NCBI RefSeq assembly: GCF_001591645.1
Contig: NZ_BCVH01000001.1
Span: 558,001 to 622,000 of the forward strand
Direction: 5' to 3'
DNA from: Robertmurraya korlensis NBRC 107688
Lineage (GTDB): Bacteria; Bacillota; Bacilli; Bacillales; Cytobacillaceae
Length of the DNA stretch: 64,000 nucleotides
Below the pieces are notes generated by a model that worked only from the letters and a program-made list of their open reading frames with translations, was not told the origin of the DNA and did not search any database. The translations under genes were made by a program, and so were the position numbers. Positions within the stretch are counted from its first letter, which is position 1. Each line of letters starts with the position of its first letter. Shown here piece after piece: positions 45,054 to 52,869 of this stretch.

Positions 45054-45635
45054 ATGAGTCACTCCAATGAAAAATATAATAAAATTTTACAAGCAGCAAT
45101 TCATGTGATTTCTGAAAAGGGTTTAGACAAAACATCCATTTCAGATATTGTTAAAAAAGCTGGTGTTGCACAGGGGACTTTTTATCTCTATTTTCGATCG
45201 AAAAATGCTCTTATTCCAGCCATAGCTGAAAATTTACTCGTGTATTCACTTAGTAATATAAAAAAGAGAGTAGTAGATACATCGACCTTTTGGGAGAAAA
45301 TAAAGGTGTTTATTGACGAAACGTACCGAATTACGGATGAGTACAAGGATGTTCTTGTTCTATGTTATTCGGGGCTTGCTCTAGAATATTCTTTAGAAAC
45401 GTGGGAAACGATTTATAAGCCTTATTATCAATGGTTTGAGGAAATTTTACAGAATGCGATTGCCCATGAAGAAATTATTAGTAGTTTCCACGTGGAGTGG
45501 ACGTCGAAAATGATTATTAACCTCGTTGAAAATGCAGCAGAGCGTTTTTATATAGCTAAAGATCAAGAAATGCAGCTTGAAGACTCAAAAGAAGAACTTT
45601 TCCGTTTTTTAGAAAGGTCATTTTCATTAAAATAA
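45054..45635 (+). CDS. TetR family transcriptional regulator
   Basis: About 193 residues: N-terminal TetR HTH (ILQAAIHVISEKGLDKTSIS then IVKKAGVAQGTFYLYFRSK, about 10-53), followed by a helical ligand-binding domain. The second of two ATGs (45054) is 5-6 bases from GAGGTGG. A 19-bp palindrome lies at its own promoter and is repeated before the permease and the ureohydrolase downstream, so it is the likely repressor of the three units. The sequence TGAATG/CATTCA resembles sites of the FadR-like TetR branch. Ligand unknown; a guanidino compound or polyamine is a reasonable guess. Confidence 0.85.
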   Translation: MSHSNEKYNKILQAAIHVISEKGLDKTSISDIVKKAGVAQGTFYLYFRSKNALIPAIAENLLVYSLSNIKKRVVDTSTFWEKIKVFIDETYRITDEYKDVLVLCYSGLALEYSLETWETIYKPYYQWFEEILQNAIAHEEIISSFHVEWTSKMIINLVENAAERFYIAKDQEMQLEDSKEELFRFLERSFSLK

Positions 45636-45651
45636 GTAAAATCCGATACAC

Positions 45652-45690
45652 AAAAAACGACAAAAACACTGATTTTGTCGTTTTTTATTT
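45652..45690 (+). terminator. Terminator after tetR
   Basis: AAAAACGACAAAA pairs with TTTTGTCGTTTTT around a 7-base loop. Confidence 0.85.
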
Positions 45691-45723
45691 GCCTTTTAGA
45701 ATATATTCTTATTAGAAATATCT

Positions 45724-45737
45724 TGCAATCGCTTCCA
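45724..45737 (+). promoter_or_regulatory. cre site A upstream of the permease
   Basis: TGCAATCGCTTCCA fits the CcpA consensus TGNAANCGNWWNCA without mismatch. Confidence 0.55.
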
Positions 45738-45758
45738 CCATGAAATAAGATAATCTCA

Positions 45759-45772
45759 TGAAATCGCTTTCA
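45759..45772 (+). promoter_or_regulatory. cre site B upstream of the permease
   Basis: TGAAATCGCTTTCA, a perfect CcpA site, 35 bases downstream of cre site A. Confidence 0.65.
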
Positions 45773-45793
45773 AAAGGATGCGTAGTTGATTTA

Positions 45794-45810
45794 TGTTAGA
45801 TAGTCTAACA
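45794..45810 (+). promoter_or_regulatory. 17-bp palindrome between the cre pair and the permease operator
   Basis: TGTTAGA-TAG-TCTAACA, perfect inverted repeat with no U tract, hence an operator candidate rather than a terminator. No matching regulator identified. Confidence 0.45.
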
Positions 45811-45874
45811 AAGAAGTGGAAAGACATGAAAAGTATGAGTATATTAAATAAAAAGGTTATCCATTTGCAACTTT

Positions 45875-45893
45875 ATGAATGACGTTCAGTCAT
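45875..45893 (+). promoter_or_regulatory. 19-bp operator, copy 2 (permease promoter)
   Basis: ATGAATG-ACGTT-CAGTCAT, one mismatch to the 7-5-7 repeat seen at 45020 and 47566. Confidence 0.65.
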
Positions 45894-46010
45894 TTAAGGA
45901 AACTTAGAGAAAGGAGATGAAGAAATCATTTAGATCTTTACCAGAAGGGGAGGTTTTGCTTTTAATTTTCTAAATATTCTATAAATAATATTTTGACTGG
46001 GGGAAGATAC

Positions 46011-47387
46011 ATGACGGCTGAAAAAATTGAATTAAGAAGGTCCCTTAAGCTATCACATATTGTATTAATGGGTATTGGCTATATGACACCAATGGTTGTT
46101 TTTGATACCTTTGGTATTGCTTCGGAAGCAACAGCAGGACATGTTCCTACTGCTTACATCCTTGCTTTAATTGCCATGTTGTTAACGGCACTCAGTTATA
46201 AGCAGATGATTCAAGTATACCCAACCGCAGGATCTGCGTATACCTACACTCAAAAGTCAATCAATTCCCATTTAGGCTTTCTAGTTGGATGGGCAGCTTT
46301 AATGGATTATCTATTTTTACCGATGGTCAATGCCCTAATTTTTCAAATCTATTTATCTTCAATCTTTCCGGCCGTACCAGAGTGGATTTGGGTAGCAGGA
46401 TTTGTTATGGTAGTAACCTTCTTTAACTTAATGAGTATTAATTCAACGGCAAACTTTAATACTTTCTTAGTGATTCTTCAAGGAACGATTATTTTATTAT
46501 TTATTGGAGTCGCTATTAAATATTTATTAAGTGATGGTGGTGTAGAACAAGCATTCTCCGTTCAGCCATTTTTTGAACAAGGGTTAGACTCATCCCTTCT
46601 CATTGCTGGTGCGACGTTAATGTGTTTTTCTTACTTAGGGTTTGATGCGGTGGCTATGCTAGCAGAAGAAACACCTAACCCGAAAAAGACGATTCCAAAA
46701 GCCATTTTTCTCACAGCGCTATTAGGTGGATTGATGTTTATTGTCACCTCGTATTTTATTCAACTCGTTTTTCCTAATCCACAAGACTTTACTGACCTAG
46801 AAGCCTCATCTCCAGAAATTGCTGCCTCGATTGGAGGGTCTTTATTTCAGATTATCTTTATTGCAGGTGGAATAGCTGGAACCCTTTCATCTGGTATTGC
46901 TTCTCATGCAAGCGTGTCGAGGCTGCTGTATGTCATGGGTAGAGATAAGATCCTGCCAGAGAAAGTCTTTGGGTATGTACATCCGAAGCTTAGAACTCCA
47001 GCATTAAATATTATCATAGTTGGAATTGCTTCTCTTTCCGCCATCTTCTTTAGCTTGGCAACAGCCGCATCATTTATAAATTTTGGAGCTTTGATTGCTT
47101 TTACATTTGTTAATTTATCAGTTATTGCCCACTATGCTTTTAAGAAAAAGCAATATACAACACTAAAGGGCATGTTTTCATATATCATTATGCCATTGCT
47201 AGGTGCCGGCGCGATACTGATTTTGTGGTTAAACCTTGAAAAGAGCTCTCTTATTCTTGGAGCTGTATGGCTGGCCGTCGGACTTTTGTATTTATTGTAT
47301 CTCACAAGAATGTTTACTAGAAAAGTTACTACTATCGAATTTAATGAAATGGAAGAACTTGAGCCAACTACTTTCATTAAGATGTAA
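46011..47387 (+). CDS. APC-family amino acid/polyamine permease
   Basis: 458 residues with about 12 membrane segments; the APC N-terminal signature is SLKLSHIVLMGIGYMTPMVV (about 9-28) and AGSAYTYTQKSIN (about 77-89) and SYLGFDAVAMLAEETPNPKKTIPKA (about 213-237) are conserved in amino-acid and putrescine importers. Start ATG 46011 follows GGGGGAAG. Preceded by tandem cre sites and operator copy 2, followed by a ureohydrolase under operator copy 3, so the substrate is probably agmatine, a guanidino acid or a related polyamine precursor (inference). The 375-base gap upstream of it contains only the sites listed. Confidence 0.85.
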   Translation: MTAEKIELRRSLKLSHIVLMGIGYMTPMVVFDTFGIASEATAGHVPTAYILALIAMLLTALSYKQMIQVYPTAGSAYTYTQKSINSHLGFLVGWAALMDYLFLPMVNALIFQIYLSSIFPAVPEWIWVAGFVMVVTFFNLMSINSTANFNTFLVILQGTIILLFIGVAIKYLLSDGGVEQAFSVQPFFEQGLDSSLLIAGATLMCFSYLGFDAVAMLAEETPNPKKTIPKAIFLTALLGGLMFIVTSYFIQLVFPNPQDFTDLEASSPEIAASIGGSLFQIIFIAGGIAGTLSSGIASHASVSRLLYVMGRDKILPEKVFGYVHPKLRTPALNIIIVGIASLSAIFFSLATAASFINFGALIAFTFVNLSVIAHYAFKKKQYTTLKGMFSYIIMPLLGAGAILILWLNLEKSSLILGAVWLAVGLLYLLYLTRMFTRKVTTIEFNEMEELEPTTFIKM

Positions 47388-47565
47388 GTCTTTGTCTGAA
47401 ATAGAAGAAGGGGTGCGAGAAGAAAGTCATGCACCTAAACATAATAACAACCAGCCCCTTCCATTTGTAAAATAGTTGAAGATATCACTTGATATTTTTT
47501 TGATTTTGAATTATATTCAGATTATTGAAAATAATTTTTAGGTTGTTATTTTTTTAAGTGTAAAA

Positions 47566-47584
47566 ATGAATGACAGTCATTCAT
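47566..47584 (+). promoter_or_regulatory. 19-bp operator, copy 3 (ureohydrolase promoter)
   Basis: ATGAATG-ACAGT-CATTCAT; perfect 9-bp arms (ATGAATGAC / GTCATTCAT) about one central base. Same spacing as copy 1. Confidence 0.75.
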
Positions 47585-47613
47585 AATCTTAAACAGAAAG
47601 TTGAGGCGATAAG

Positions 47614-47748
47614 ATGAACATGTTACATTTTTTGATTCCAGTACTCCTTTCAATGAATTTAATCTTGATTGTAAAGCATCTGATTAAATTAAATGACTGG
47701 AGGAATATAAAAAATGAAATATCCATTATCGCCAGAGGTCAAACCTGA
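47614..47748 (+). CDS. Small membrane peptide overlapping the ureohydrolase start
   Basis: A 44-codon ORF, MNMLHFLIPVLLSMNLILIV followed by KHLIKLNDW and a polar tail, with GAGGCG 7 bases upstream. One hydrophobic helix. It overlaps the start of the ureohydrolase by 35 bases in another frame, so ribosomes finishing it would pass the GGAGG site of the next gene. Could be a real small protein or a leader; unproven. Confidence 0.4.
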   Translation: MNMLHFLIPVLLSMNLILIVKHLIKLNDWRNIKNEISIIARGQT

Positions 47749-48655
47749 ATTTTGTACAACGGGATCATTTGTTAGATTACCTGAACACAGAGAGAATGCA
47801 AAATTAGCCATTATTGGCATGCCTTTTGATACAGCAGCATCATTTCGGGTAGGTGCCCGGTTTGCTCCACAGGCCATTCGCCAAGCATCTATGACCTTGT
47901 TTCCCTACCATCCCATTCATAAGGTCTATCCTTTTGATGAAACAAATGCGATTGATATCGGAGATGTTTCGGTCATTCCACATAATATTCATAAAAGCTA
48001 CGAACTTATGGAAGAAGCAGTGAAAGGTCTGATGGAAAAGGACATCATTCCTATAGGCCTTGGAGGAGATCATTCGATTACCCTAGCTAGCTTACGTGCG
48101 GCAGCAAAGGTCCATGGACCAGTTGCGATGATTCATTTTGATTCCCACACGGATACGTGGGATACGTACTATGAAGAAAAGTATTGGCATGGGTCTCCCT
48201 TTATCCGAGCACACGAAGAAGGGTTGGTTGATCCATCTAAGGTCTTTCAAATCGGTATTAGAGGTACGCTTAATCACCCTGGGGATGTTCAAGAAAGCTA
48301 TGAACTAGGATATAACGTGATAACTACACATGAACTAGAACAAATAGGATTTGAGAGCGTGCTTACAAAAATGAGAAACGTAATTGGGGATACTCCCGTA
48401 TTTTTAACCTTTGATATCGATTTTGTTGACCCCTCCTGTGCACCAGGGACCGGTACCTTAGAGGTTGGTGGATTTAGTAGTAGGGAGACATTACAAATGA
48501 TTCGATCGTTAACGGGTTTTAACTATATTGGATTTGATGTAGTAGAAGTATTACCTCAATATGATCAAACGCAGATCACCTCCTTATTAGCAGCTACCAT
48601 TGTCCATGATTTTGCCAGTTTAGCTGCATTGAAGATAAAAGAGAACAAGCAATAG
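47714..48655 (+). CDS. Agmatinase-like ureohydrolase
   Basis: 313 residues of the arginase/agmatinase family. Manganese ligands: GLGGDHSITLA (about 114-124), HFDSHTDTWD (about 139-148) and TFDIDFVDPSCAPGTGT (about 234-250). The usual DAHxD reads DSHTD, so the subgroup could be agmatinase, guanidinobutyrase or guanidinopropionase. The gene is distinct from hutG at 29371. ATG follows CTGGAGG. Genetic link with a permease and TetR regulator through operator copies supports a guanidino-compound utilisation unit. Exact substrate not determinable from sequence. Confidence 0.85.
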   Translation: MKYPLSPEVKPEFCTTGSFVRLPEHRENAKLAIIGMPFDTAASFRVGARFAPQAIRQASMTLFPYHPIHKVYPFDETNAIDIGDVSVIPHNIHKSYELMEEAVKGLMEKDIIPIGLGGDHSITLASLRAAAKVHGPVAMIHFDSHTDTWDTYYEEKYWHGSPFIRAHEEGLVDPSKVFQIGIRGTLNHPGDVQESYELGYNVITTHELEQIGFESVLTKMRNVIGDTPVFLTFDIDFVDPSCAPGTGTLEVGGFSSRETLQMIRSLTGFNYIGFDVVEVLPQYDQTQITSLLAATIVHDFASLAALKIKENKQ

Positions 48656-48663
48656 AATGAGAG

Positions 48664-48692
48664 AGAGGGAGATAAGGTACTTCCTCTTTTTT
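48664..48692 (+). terminator. Terminator after ureohydrolase
   Basis: AGAGGGA paired with TTCCTCT around an 11-base loop, then TTTTTT. Confidence 0.6.
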
Positions 48693-48733
48693 GTTGTTTG
48701 AAAAATAGTGTTTGATAAATAAAAAATCTTGGG

Positions 48734-48748
48734 AACTTTCAGAAACTA
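48734..48748 (+). promoter_or_regulatory. CodY-like box upstream of cdaR
   Basis: AACTTTCAGAAACTA matches 12 of 15 positions of the CodY consensus. Confidence 0.45.
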
Positions 48749-48767
48749 TGGTATTTTATTAAACAAG

Positions 48768-48781
48768 AGTAAACGGTTACA
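48768..48781 (+). promoter_or_regulatory. cre-like site upstream of cdaR
   Basis: AGTAAACGGTTACA differs from TGNAANCGNWWNCA only at the first base; 20 bases before the start codon. Confidence 0.4.
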
Positions 48782-48801
48782 TTTATGAGGCAGGTGATAT
48801 A

Positions 48802-49959
48802 ATGCGGATAACGTCTGAAGTAGCACATTCAATATTAGTTAAGCTTAAAAAACTAGTAAACTATAATATTAATATTATGAACAGTGATGGGGTTATTGTC
48901 GGGAGTACAGATTCCTCAAGATTACATCAAATACACCAAGGGGCATTAATGGTTTTTGATACTAAAAAAGCAATCTTTATCTATTCTGAAGATGAAGCAC
49001 ATTTTACTGGAGCAAAGCCTGGTGTTAACTTGCCAATTGAAATACAGCAGAAAATTATTGGCTGTATAGGTGTTACGGGGGAACCAAATGATGTCATACA
49101 ATTTGCTCAAATTTTGAAAGTTACTGTTGAAGTCATGCTTCAGGAAATGGAATTATTTAATCAATTACAATACGAGAATAAACTTACTGAAAAATGGGTG
49201 TTAGATTTTGTTCATCCAACTCATTTTCACGCTTCAAAACTTGAAGCAGATGGCTTGCACTATTTAAATCTTAATTTTGAAATAAAAATTACCATTTTGC
49301 TGATTCGTTTTCCTGATTTATTAACAAGTACTAAACATCAAGACATGGATGAAGTGGTAAACAGCAGAAAAAAGAAAGACGAGCGTCTACATCTATTAAA
49401 AACCCTACTTCCTTCAATTGTTTTTGCAAGCTTTTTGGAGGACGATAACTGTATCATTGCGATTCCGCCCACAAAAAATAACTACCAAACGGCCGCAGAT
49501 TCTATTCACACCTATTTTATGAACCAAGGGATTAAGAGTAAGATTGGAATTGGTGGATCCTATAATGGAATAGAAGGTTATCGAAAATCCTATGTCGAAG
49601 CTTGTAACAGTTTAAAATTGCTCGAAAAGTTTCCTAAAACTAACGGAGTAGCCCATATATCTGATTGGGGGATAATTACTCTTTTTCAACAAGTACCTGA
49701 AGAAACATTAAAGGGTTTTTATGCACAATACCTACCTGAAGAAGTTACTTTGAATGAAGAGCAGATACATACATTAGAAGTCTTATATGCTAACGCATTA
49801 AATATGAAAGTTACTGCTGAGGAGCTTCATATTCACCGAAATACACTATTATATCGGTTGGATAGTATTTCTAAAAAGACTGGTTTGGATCCTAAAAACT
49901 TTCATGATGCCTTACTATTAAGGGTGTTATTAGTAATAAAAAAATTAACCTTTCGATAA
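48802..49959 (+). CDS. CdaR-type sugar-diacid regulator
   Basis: 385 residues. N-terminal diacid recognition domain (ILVKLKKLVNYNINIMNSDG, about 11-30; GCIGVTGEP near 93) followed by a GGDEF-like degenerate middle and a C-terminal PucR-type HTH (VTAEELHIHRNTLLYRLDSI, about 336-355). CdaR activates glucarate, galactarate and glycerate genes in E. coli. Here it heads a glucarate island in the same orientation, so it most likely activates gud/gar/glxK in response to a diacid or glycerate. Start ATG 48802 follows AGGTGATATA. Confidence 0.85.
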   Translation: MRITSEVAHSILVKLKKLVNYNINIMNSDGVIVGSTDSSRLHQIHQGALMVFDTKKAIFIYSEDEAHFTGAKPGVNLPIEIQQKIIGCIGVTGEPNDVIQFAQILKVTVEVMLQEMELFNQLQYENKLTEKWVLDFVHPTHFHASKLEADGLHYLNLNFEIKITILLIRFPDLLTSTKHQDMDEVVNSRKKKDERLHLLKTLLPSIVFASFLEDDNCIIAIPPTKNNYQTAADSIHTYFMNQGIKSKIGIGGSYNGIEGYRKSYVEACNSLKLLEKFPKTNGVAHISDWGIITLFQQVPEETLKGFYAQYLPEEVTLNEEQIHTLEVLYANALNMKVTAEELHIHRNTLLYRLDSISKKTGLDPKNFHDALLLRVLLVIKKLTFR

Positions 49960-49994
49960 TAGTTGTGCAACTGCACAACTATTATCTTTTTTTC
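49955..49994 (+). terminator. Terminator after cdaR-like gene
   Basis: GATAATAGTTGTGCA pairs with TGCACAACTATTATC, then seven T; the stop codon lies in the stem. Confidence 0.9.
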
Positions 49995-50085
49995 TCGAGA
50001 TATTTTGTGCGGGTACCCGATGATTTCGACTACGTTAATATAGTTTAATTAAGTTGTTCTAATATTCAGAGAAAAAGGTGGTACT

Positions 50086-51246
50086 ATGAAAATCCTAGTA
50101 GCTCCAGATTCCTATAAAGGCAGCTTATCCGCACTTCAAGTGGGGACGATTATTAAGGATGCTTTTAGTAGGGAACTACCAGATCTAGATGTAGAAATCA
50201 TTCCAATGGCTGACGGAGGTGAAGGTACACTAGAAACGCTTGTTTTTGCAACAAAAGGGGATCGAATTAAGGTCAGAGCAAGAGGACCATTGCAACATTC
50301 GGTAGAAACAGAATTTGGTGTTTTAGGTGATGGAAAAACAGCCGTAATAGAGGTAGCGGCAATATCGGGATTGCCAATGGTTCCATTACGGGAGCGTAAC
50401 CCTAAAAATACAACTACATATGGTATTGGGGAAGTAATATTACATGCGATAGAAGATGGGTACCGAGAATTTATTGTGGGACTTGGGGGAAGCTCGACCA
50501 ATGATGGGGGCATGGGAATGTTACAAGCTCTTGGTGCAACGTTCTCTAATGAAAAAGGGGATTTACTTCCACCAGTTGGAGAATCTATTTTCCATGTGGA
50601 AAAGGTAGATTTATCCTCATTACATCCTCTTCTAAAAGAATGTAAGTTTACAATCGCGAACGATGTCACCAATCCTCTTTGTGGGAAGAATGGTGCCTCT
50701 TATGTCTTTGGACCTCAGAAGGGGATTGAACAAACCAAACTAGAAGAGTTTGATTGTGCAATGAAACAATACGCAATTCTAATTGAAAATCAGTTAGGTA
50801 CGGAGTTAAAACATATAGAAGGTGCTGGTGCAGCAGGTGGATTAGGTTTTGCTTTTCTTATCTTAAACGGAATCATGAAATCTGGTTCGAAAATTGTTGC
50901 GGAAGTTACAAAATTAAGTCATTCAATTAAAAATGCAAATTACGTTATTACGGGTGAAGGGCAAAGCGATTTTCAAACACTGTATGGGAAAGTCCCTATC
51001 TATATAGCGAACCTGGCGAATGAAGAGGGTGTTAAGACGATTCTACTTTCAGGAAGCCTGGGAGAAGGATATGAGAAACTACATGACTACTTTATGAGTT
51101 GTCATTCCATAGCAGTAGGACCCATATCGCTAGAGGATTGTATGAACAATGCTGAACAGCTTCTGTATAATCAGGCAAGAAATATTGCTTTGTTTATGAA
51201 AGGAATATTAAGTGATACAGACCTTTTATTAACTAAAAATGGATGA
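50086..51246 (+). CDS. glxK: Glycerate kinase (GlxK/GarK family)
   Basis: 386 residues, type I glycerate kinase: MKILVAPDSYKGSLSALQV (1-19), PMADGGEGTLETL (about 42-54), GLGGSSTNDGGMGML (about 133-147) and GAGAAGGLGFAF (about 245-256). Phosphorylates glycerate to 2-phosphoglycerate, feeding glycolysis. Last step of the glucarate route reconstructed here. AAAGGTGG precedes the ATG. Confidence 0.92.
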   Translation: MKILVAPDSYKGSLSALQVGTIIKDAFSRELPDLDVEIIPMADGGEGTLETLVFATKGDRIKVRARGPLQHSVETEFGVLGDGKTAVIEVAAISGLPMVPLRERNPKNTTTYGIGEVILHAIEDGYREFIVGLGGSSTNDGGMGMLQALGATFSNEKGDLLPPVGESIFHVEKVDLSSLHPLLKECKFTIANDVTNPLCGKNGASYVFGPQKGIEQTKLEEFDCAMKQYAILIENQLGTELKHIEGAGAAGGLGFAFLILNGIMKSGSKIVAEVTKLSHSIKNANYVITGEGQSDFQTLYGKVPIYIANLANEEGVKTILLSGSLGEGYEKLHDYFMSCHSIAVGPISLEDCMNNAEQLLYNQARNIALFMKGILSDTDLLLTKNG

Positions 51247-51276
51247 CTATAAACGGCAGTTTTTTTACTACTAAAT

Positions 51277-51290
51277 AGTAAGCGTTTACA
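51277..51290 (+). promoter_or_regulatory. cre-like site upstream of tctC
   Basis: AGTAAGCGTTTACA; matches the CcpA consensus except at one terminal base. Lies 28 bases before tctC, consistent with carbon repression of diacid uptake. Confidence 0.45.
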
Positions 51291-51317
51291 ACTATATAAA
51301 AAAGGGGTGCTAGAGTA

Positions 51318-52367
51318 ATGAAAAAAGTGTGGGTTATGCTTTTTGTACTTTTGCTAGGTGCTGTTTTAGCTGGTTGTGGGAAAGAAGAAGCTTCAGGCAA
51401 TGAGGACTCTACGAAGGTTGATGTCTCTAGAGTACGAGTATTAATTGGATCAAGCTCGACAGGTGGGGACACGTACCAAAATGCTGATGCAGTTACAAGA
51501 TATTTAGAAAAAGAACTAGATACAAATGCGAAAGTGGATGCCGTTGGGGCAAATCGCGCCTTTGATGAGCTAGCAAAAGCAAAAACGGATGGCAGTTCAG
51601 TGATGTTCTTCCATGATATGGCTTATCTAGGAGTAGAATATGGTAGCTTTGATGAAAAATACTCTCTAGAAAATTGGACAGTAGGACCTGTTGTTGCCTT
51701 AAATCCAGGAAATGCATTCCTAGCAAAGGCCGATGCTCCCTTTGATACAATGGCTGAATCCGCTGAATGGCTAAAAAGCAACCCGGATAAAACGATAAAG
51801 GTAGCAATTGAAGCGGGTGGAGTATCTCAAATTGGTTTTGATGCTTACTACTTATGGGTGAAAGAAGAGTACGGTACCGAAGTCTCTGATCGTATCAAGG
51901 TGTACGTCACTGGTTCTCAAAGTGATAAAGACCAAGCTTTATGGGATGGAAATGTGGATATTATTCATGGCTCTGTTTCATCCAATGCACAGTATACTGA
52001 AGAGGGAGTAGAAGACAAGATTAAGATGAAATTTGTTGGTATTACTTCTTCTGAAAGATTAGAAGGTTACGAAATTCCAACCTTTGCAGAGCAAGGTATT
52101 AAAGTGGATGGAAAGGAATTTACCTTCGACAAAGAATACTTCTTCCTTCTACCTAAAGACATTGATCAGGCGTTTGTAGACAAATTGGATCAAGCAATCG
52201 CTGAGGTAGTAAAAAATCCAGATTATGCTAAGGATTTAAGTGTAAACGCTTTCGTTGTAAACCATATTCCAATGGAAGAAGCAGAAGCTCATCTTACTGA
52301 AAAAAGAGATATCTTAAGTAACATTATTAAAAATGGTCCAGATCTTAATGAAATAACTGCTAACTAA
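51318..52367 (+). CDS. Tripartite tricarboxylate transporter substrate-binding lipoprotein (TctC)
   Basis: 349 residues. Lipoprotein signal peptide with lipobox VLAGC (Cys at about 21), then a TctC-type periplasmic-like fold beginning VRVLIGSSSTGGDTYQNADAV (about 42). Captures a carboxylate outside the cell for TctAB. In this context the substrate is expected to be glucarate or a related aldaric acid. A 10-bp hairpin without U tract separates it from tctB. Confidence 0.85.
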   Translation: MKKVWVMLFVLLLGAVLAGCGKEEASGNEDSTKVDVSRVRVLIGSSSTGGDTYQNADAVTRYLEKELDTNAKVDAVGANRAFDELAKAKTDGSSVMFFHDMAYLGVEYGSFDEKYSLENWTVGPVVALNPGNAFLAKADAPFDTMAESAEWLKSNPDKTIKVAIEAGGVSQIGFDAYYLWVKEEYGTEVSDRIKVYVTGSQSDKDQALWDGNVDIIHGSVSSNAQYTEEGVEDKIKMKFVGITSSERLEGYEIPTFAEQGIKVDGKEFTFDKEYFFLLPKDIDQAFVDKLDQAIAEVVKNPDYAKDLSVNAFVVNHIPMEEAEAHLTEKRDILSNIIKNGPDLNEITAN

Positions 52368-52375
52368 TAGACTAG

Positions 52376-52409
52376 TAAGAAGTACCACTTTGACTAGTAG
52401 TACTTCTTA
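52376..52409 (+). promoter_or_regulatory. Intra-operon hairpin between tctC and tctB
   Basis: TAAGAAGTAC (52376-52385) pairs perfectly with GTACTTCTTA (52400-52409); no U run. Likely an mRNA-stabilising or partial-termination element that raises binding-protein levels over the membrane subunits. Confidence 0.6.
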
Positions 52410-52450
52410 GAATAAAGATCACCATAGAATGTAAGGGGCAGGTGGAAAAA

Positions 52451-52855
52451 ATGAAAGATTTGCTCACCATGGAAATCACGTATAGTGAGTACCATCTAAT
52501 CTTTCCGAAAATTATTCAGACCATTTTAATTATCTTATTGCTAGCGATTCTTGTACAACAAGTATCCAAGAGAATAAGAAGTGGGAATAAAAACATATTT
52601 TTTAAAAAAATGATGGTAGAAAACTTTGATAAATTGAAGTTTTTCGGAACCATTCTATTATTGTTTGGTTATGTGTTTTTCCTTGAAGTGATTGGTTTTA
52701 TTGCTGCATCGATTATTTTTATGTTTGTGTTAACGATTCTCTTAAGAGGAAATCTGAAGCGGAATACTTTGATCATTTCACTAGTGAATTCGGTGACTAC
52801 ATCGGTTCTTGTATGGTTTTTCTTTGGATACTTATTTGATATTACTCTACCGTAA
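52451..52855 (+). CDS. Tripartite tricarboxylate transporter small membrane subunit (TctB)
   Basis: About 134 residues with four hydrophobic segments (around 18-36, 63-80, 82-98, 110-128). Size and position between TctC and TctA identify the small TctB subunit, whose sequence is poorly conserved. ATG 52451 lies 5 bases after AGGTGG; an in-frame GTG at 52442 lies inside the ribosome site. Confidence 0.8.
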   Translation: MKDLLTMEITYSEYHLIFPKIIQTILIILLLAILVQQVSKRIRSGNKNIFFKKMMVENFDKLKFFGTILLLFGYVFFLEVIGFIAASIIFMFVLTILLRGNLKRNTLIISLVNSVTTSVLVWFFFGYLFDITLP

Positions 52856-52869
52856 AGGCGGTGAATACT

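Noticed and set aside
50136-50672. 178-aa minus-strand ORF inside glxK
   Set aside because: Shadow of the conserved glycerate kinase frame; composition (Pro/Ser-rich) typical of antisense reading.
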